From positions 1 through 22,961 of the forward strand of contig CAZGQY010000049.1 of the NCBI GenBank assembly GCA_964528035.1: DNA of 22,961 nucleotides, given 5' to 3'. Below are positions 21,870 through 22,961 of the stretch, piece after piece; position 1 is the first letter of the stretch; the number at the start of each line of letters is the position of its first letter. The position numbers and the translations under genes are program-made. Below the pieces are notes generated by a model. It was not told the DNA's origin and did no database searches. It was given only the letters and a program-made list of their open reading frames with translations. Source of the DNA: CAZGQY01 sp964528035 (GTDB lineage Bacteria; Pseudomonadota; Gammaproteobacteria; Methylococcales; UBA1147).

Positions 21870-22160
21870 TCAGACATTAATTGCCTCTCGCTCAATAAAA
21901 GGCTTCAATTCAGGACGCAAAGCTTTCTCTGTAACTAAATCAACAGATTTTCCTAATTCATCTTCCAAAAGAAATTGTACTCCTAAATATTTTTTAGAAG
22001 TTGCAGGAGCATCAAAAGTAACAACAATACCAACATCACTATCTTCCGTTGCTTCATTACGGACAGTAGAACCAAACAAAGCCAAACCCGTTACGCCAAA
22101 ACGATTAGCTAATTCTGGTTTTAATCGGGTTAAAATATCTATTGCTTGCTTAAGATTCAT
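21870..22160 (-). CDS. mntA: MntA-type nucleotidyltransferase antitoxin, catalytic motif altered
   Basis: A 96-residue minimal nucleotidyltransferase. The GSX10DXD signature, which holds the metal-binding aspartates, starts at GSTVRNEATEDSD and reads D-V-G instead of D-x-D: codon GGT replaces the expected GAT-type codon, a single-base change. MntA antitoxins of the HepT/MntA (type VII) system inactivate HepT by adding AMP to a tyrosine next to its HEPN motif; the second aspartate is needed for metal binding, so this copy is probably inactive. SVDLVTEKAL supplies the third conserved carboxylate. It is translated just before the truncated hepT, so the whole locus looks decayed. Unless the missing Asp is compensated, only a non-catalytic role remains. 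Confidence 0.78.
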   Translation of the reverse strand: MNLKQAIDILTRLKPELANRFGVTGLALFGSTVRNEATEDSDVGIVVTFDAPATSKKYLGVQFLLEDELGKSVDLVTEKALRPELKPFIEREAINV

Positions 22161-22679
22161 GGTTTTCCACGGCTTATTTGTTTTATATTAAAATATTTCG
22201 ATTAAAGGGCTAACATTAGTAGTATCTATATCAACACATATACTTGAAAAATTTCTATATTTTTATCAAAATATTATTTTTCATTAACATCCATTTTCAA
22301 CAGACTGATTTTCTCTGTCTGCACATCTTTCACAACTTTCCAGAATCGACCTTAAATCACCTGCAGTTTCAGGCTATATTAACTGAACTTTTTCGGTATT
22401 TGCAGATTGTCGGGGACAAACCACGGTAATTGCGCACAAATATCATGATCTGTTCCCTGTTCTTCTGATAAATGCCCTATTCACAAACGCCTTCCCCCGC
22501 CTGTTCTCCAGTTTGGATAGCGAATAAATAATCCTATACGATTGATTCTGTTCTATAGCTATGGATACTGCCTAAAAATGTAATCGCTTGGATCTTGAAG
22601 GGTTCAAATGTACCAGGAGTGGACATAGACAGAAGAAATGAAAAACGCTCCGCCGAGTAGAGGCTACAGCAGGGCTACA
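22161..22679. other. gene-poor spacer between mntA and the transposon relics
   Basis: AT-rich, with one 61-codon plus-strand frame (22244-22429) of low-complexity composition that I do not accept as a gene. The octamer GGCTACAG is repeated at 22662-22669 and 22673-22680, the latter touching the left end of the MITE-like element. Confidence 0.4.
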
Positions 22680-22814
22680 GGGTCAGTTCTATTATTGTTG
22701 CATGCACTTACGAACTACCCTTCGTACTGTTGCCAAGTACACCCTTGTTCGCGGGGTTTTGCCAGTTGCTCAATGCACCATAAAAAAATAATGGTACAAA
22801 GCGAGAACTGACCC
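22680..22814. mobile_element. MITE-like element with GGGTCAGTTCT inverted ends inside an IS3 transposase relic
   Basis: GGGTCAGTTCT at 22680-22690 is matched by AGAACTGACCC at 22804-22814, perfect 11-bp inverted repeats around 113 bases of non-coding DNA. The similarity continues imperfectly inward (ATTATT near both ends, and TGCAT). The element starts where IS3-family transposase homology stops. Its ends differ by only one base from those of the element at 1351-1477 over the shared 11 bases. Confidence 0.6.
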
Positions 22815-22960
22815 CGATGTAGTGAATTGGCCGTCGATAATACGTGACCTCTTTCTTCTTCAGTCAACGTGTTGGAGGGAACAAATTCACGGGTTGTACG
22901 CGCATTTTCTTTGATTTCGCCGGACTGTTTCCAACGCTGTAGAGTCCGTGCAGGCCAGCC
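22715..22960 (-). pseudogene. IS3-family transposase fragment, entering from the right edge
   Basis: A minus-strand frame open from the window edge for 81 codons to a TAG at 22715-22717. Its first part (TLQRWKQSGEIKENART, then NTLTEEERGHVLSTANS) matches the N-terminal region of IS3-type transposase OrfB proteins as I remember it. Homology ends at ANS near 22820, where the frame runs into the MITE-like element, so the remaining coding region, including the DDE catalytic core, is missing on this side. The gene's beginning lies outside the window. Confidence 0.6.
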
Positions 22961-22961
22961 T

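Noticed and set aside
22244..22429. 61-codon plus-strand frame in the right spacer
   Set aside because: Phe/Ile-rich translation of AT-rich DNA with no ribosome site or family similarity.

Overview
The window looks like a chromosomal segment of a Gram-negative gammaproteobacterium with C1 (methylotrophic or methanotrophic) metabolism. This rests on a serine-cycle gene block (serine-glyoxylate aminotransferase, both malate-CoA ligase subunits, malyl-CoA lyase), a LexA that aligns almost residue for residue with gammaproteobacterial LexA, two outer-membrane-type lipoproteins and a CadC-like regulator. A Methylococcales-like methanotroph is my best guess; it is inference, because no 16S or methane monooxygenase gene is present.

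Left accessory zone (1-2440). A VOC/glyoxalase-fold gene lies downstream of a lexA gene whose DNA-recognition helix is altered and whose upstream region holds a long palindrome that is not a classic SOS box. Next come tandem GATAAAGGGGTCA repeats, a 127-bp MITE-like element with GGGGTCAGGTCT inverted ends, and a two-gene toxin-antitoxin candidate (nucleotidyltransferase then CopG/RHH protein, ATGA overlap) with a palindrome over its promoter.

Core metabolic zone (2441-7330), all on the minus strand. A promoter around 7286-7329 reads into mcl-mtkA-mtkB, which ends at a hairpin. A separate gene, sga, follows 0.5 kb further on and has a textbook Rho-independent terminator. Together they convert malate to malyl-CoA, split it to acetyl-CoA and glyoxylate, and use glyoxylate to transaminate serine to hydroxypyruvate, giving glycine.

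Envelope and signalling zone (7730-19525). This holds a small membrane protein, a membrane-anchored GH17-type glucan enzyme, a lipoprotein made of MORN-like repeats, a secreted TIM-barrel glycosidase, a BamE-like (SmpA/OmlA) lipoprotein, a membrane winged-helix regulator with TolB-like and TPR domains, and a large sensor protein (CHASE8-like, HAMP, HisKA, REC, PAS, GGDEF, EAL) that has lost the kinase ATPase domain.

Right accessory zone (19526-22961). A 0.7-kb gene-free stretch carries AACCTTA repeats and an orphan minus-strand terminator, possibly of a small RNA. It is followed by an exported methyltransferase and then gene debris: the C-terminus of a LysR-type regulator, a truncated HepT, a MntA whose catalytic motif lacks one aspartate, and an IS3-family transposase fragment cut by a second MITE-like element with GGGTCAGTTCT inverted ends. 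No tRNA, rRNA or CRISPR array was seen. The strongest leads are the divergent LexA with its operator, the nucleotidyltransferase-CopG pair, the double-decayed HepT/MntA locus, the two related GGGTCAG elements, and the HisKA-without-ATPase c-di-GMP protein. I did not find a clear large undescribed system.
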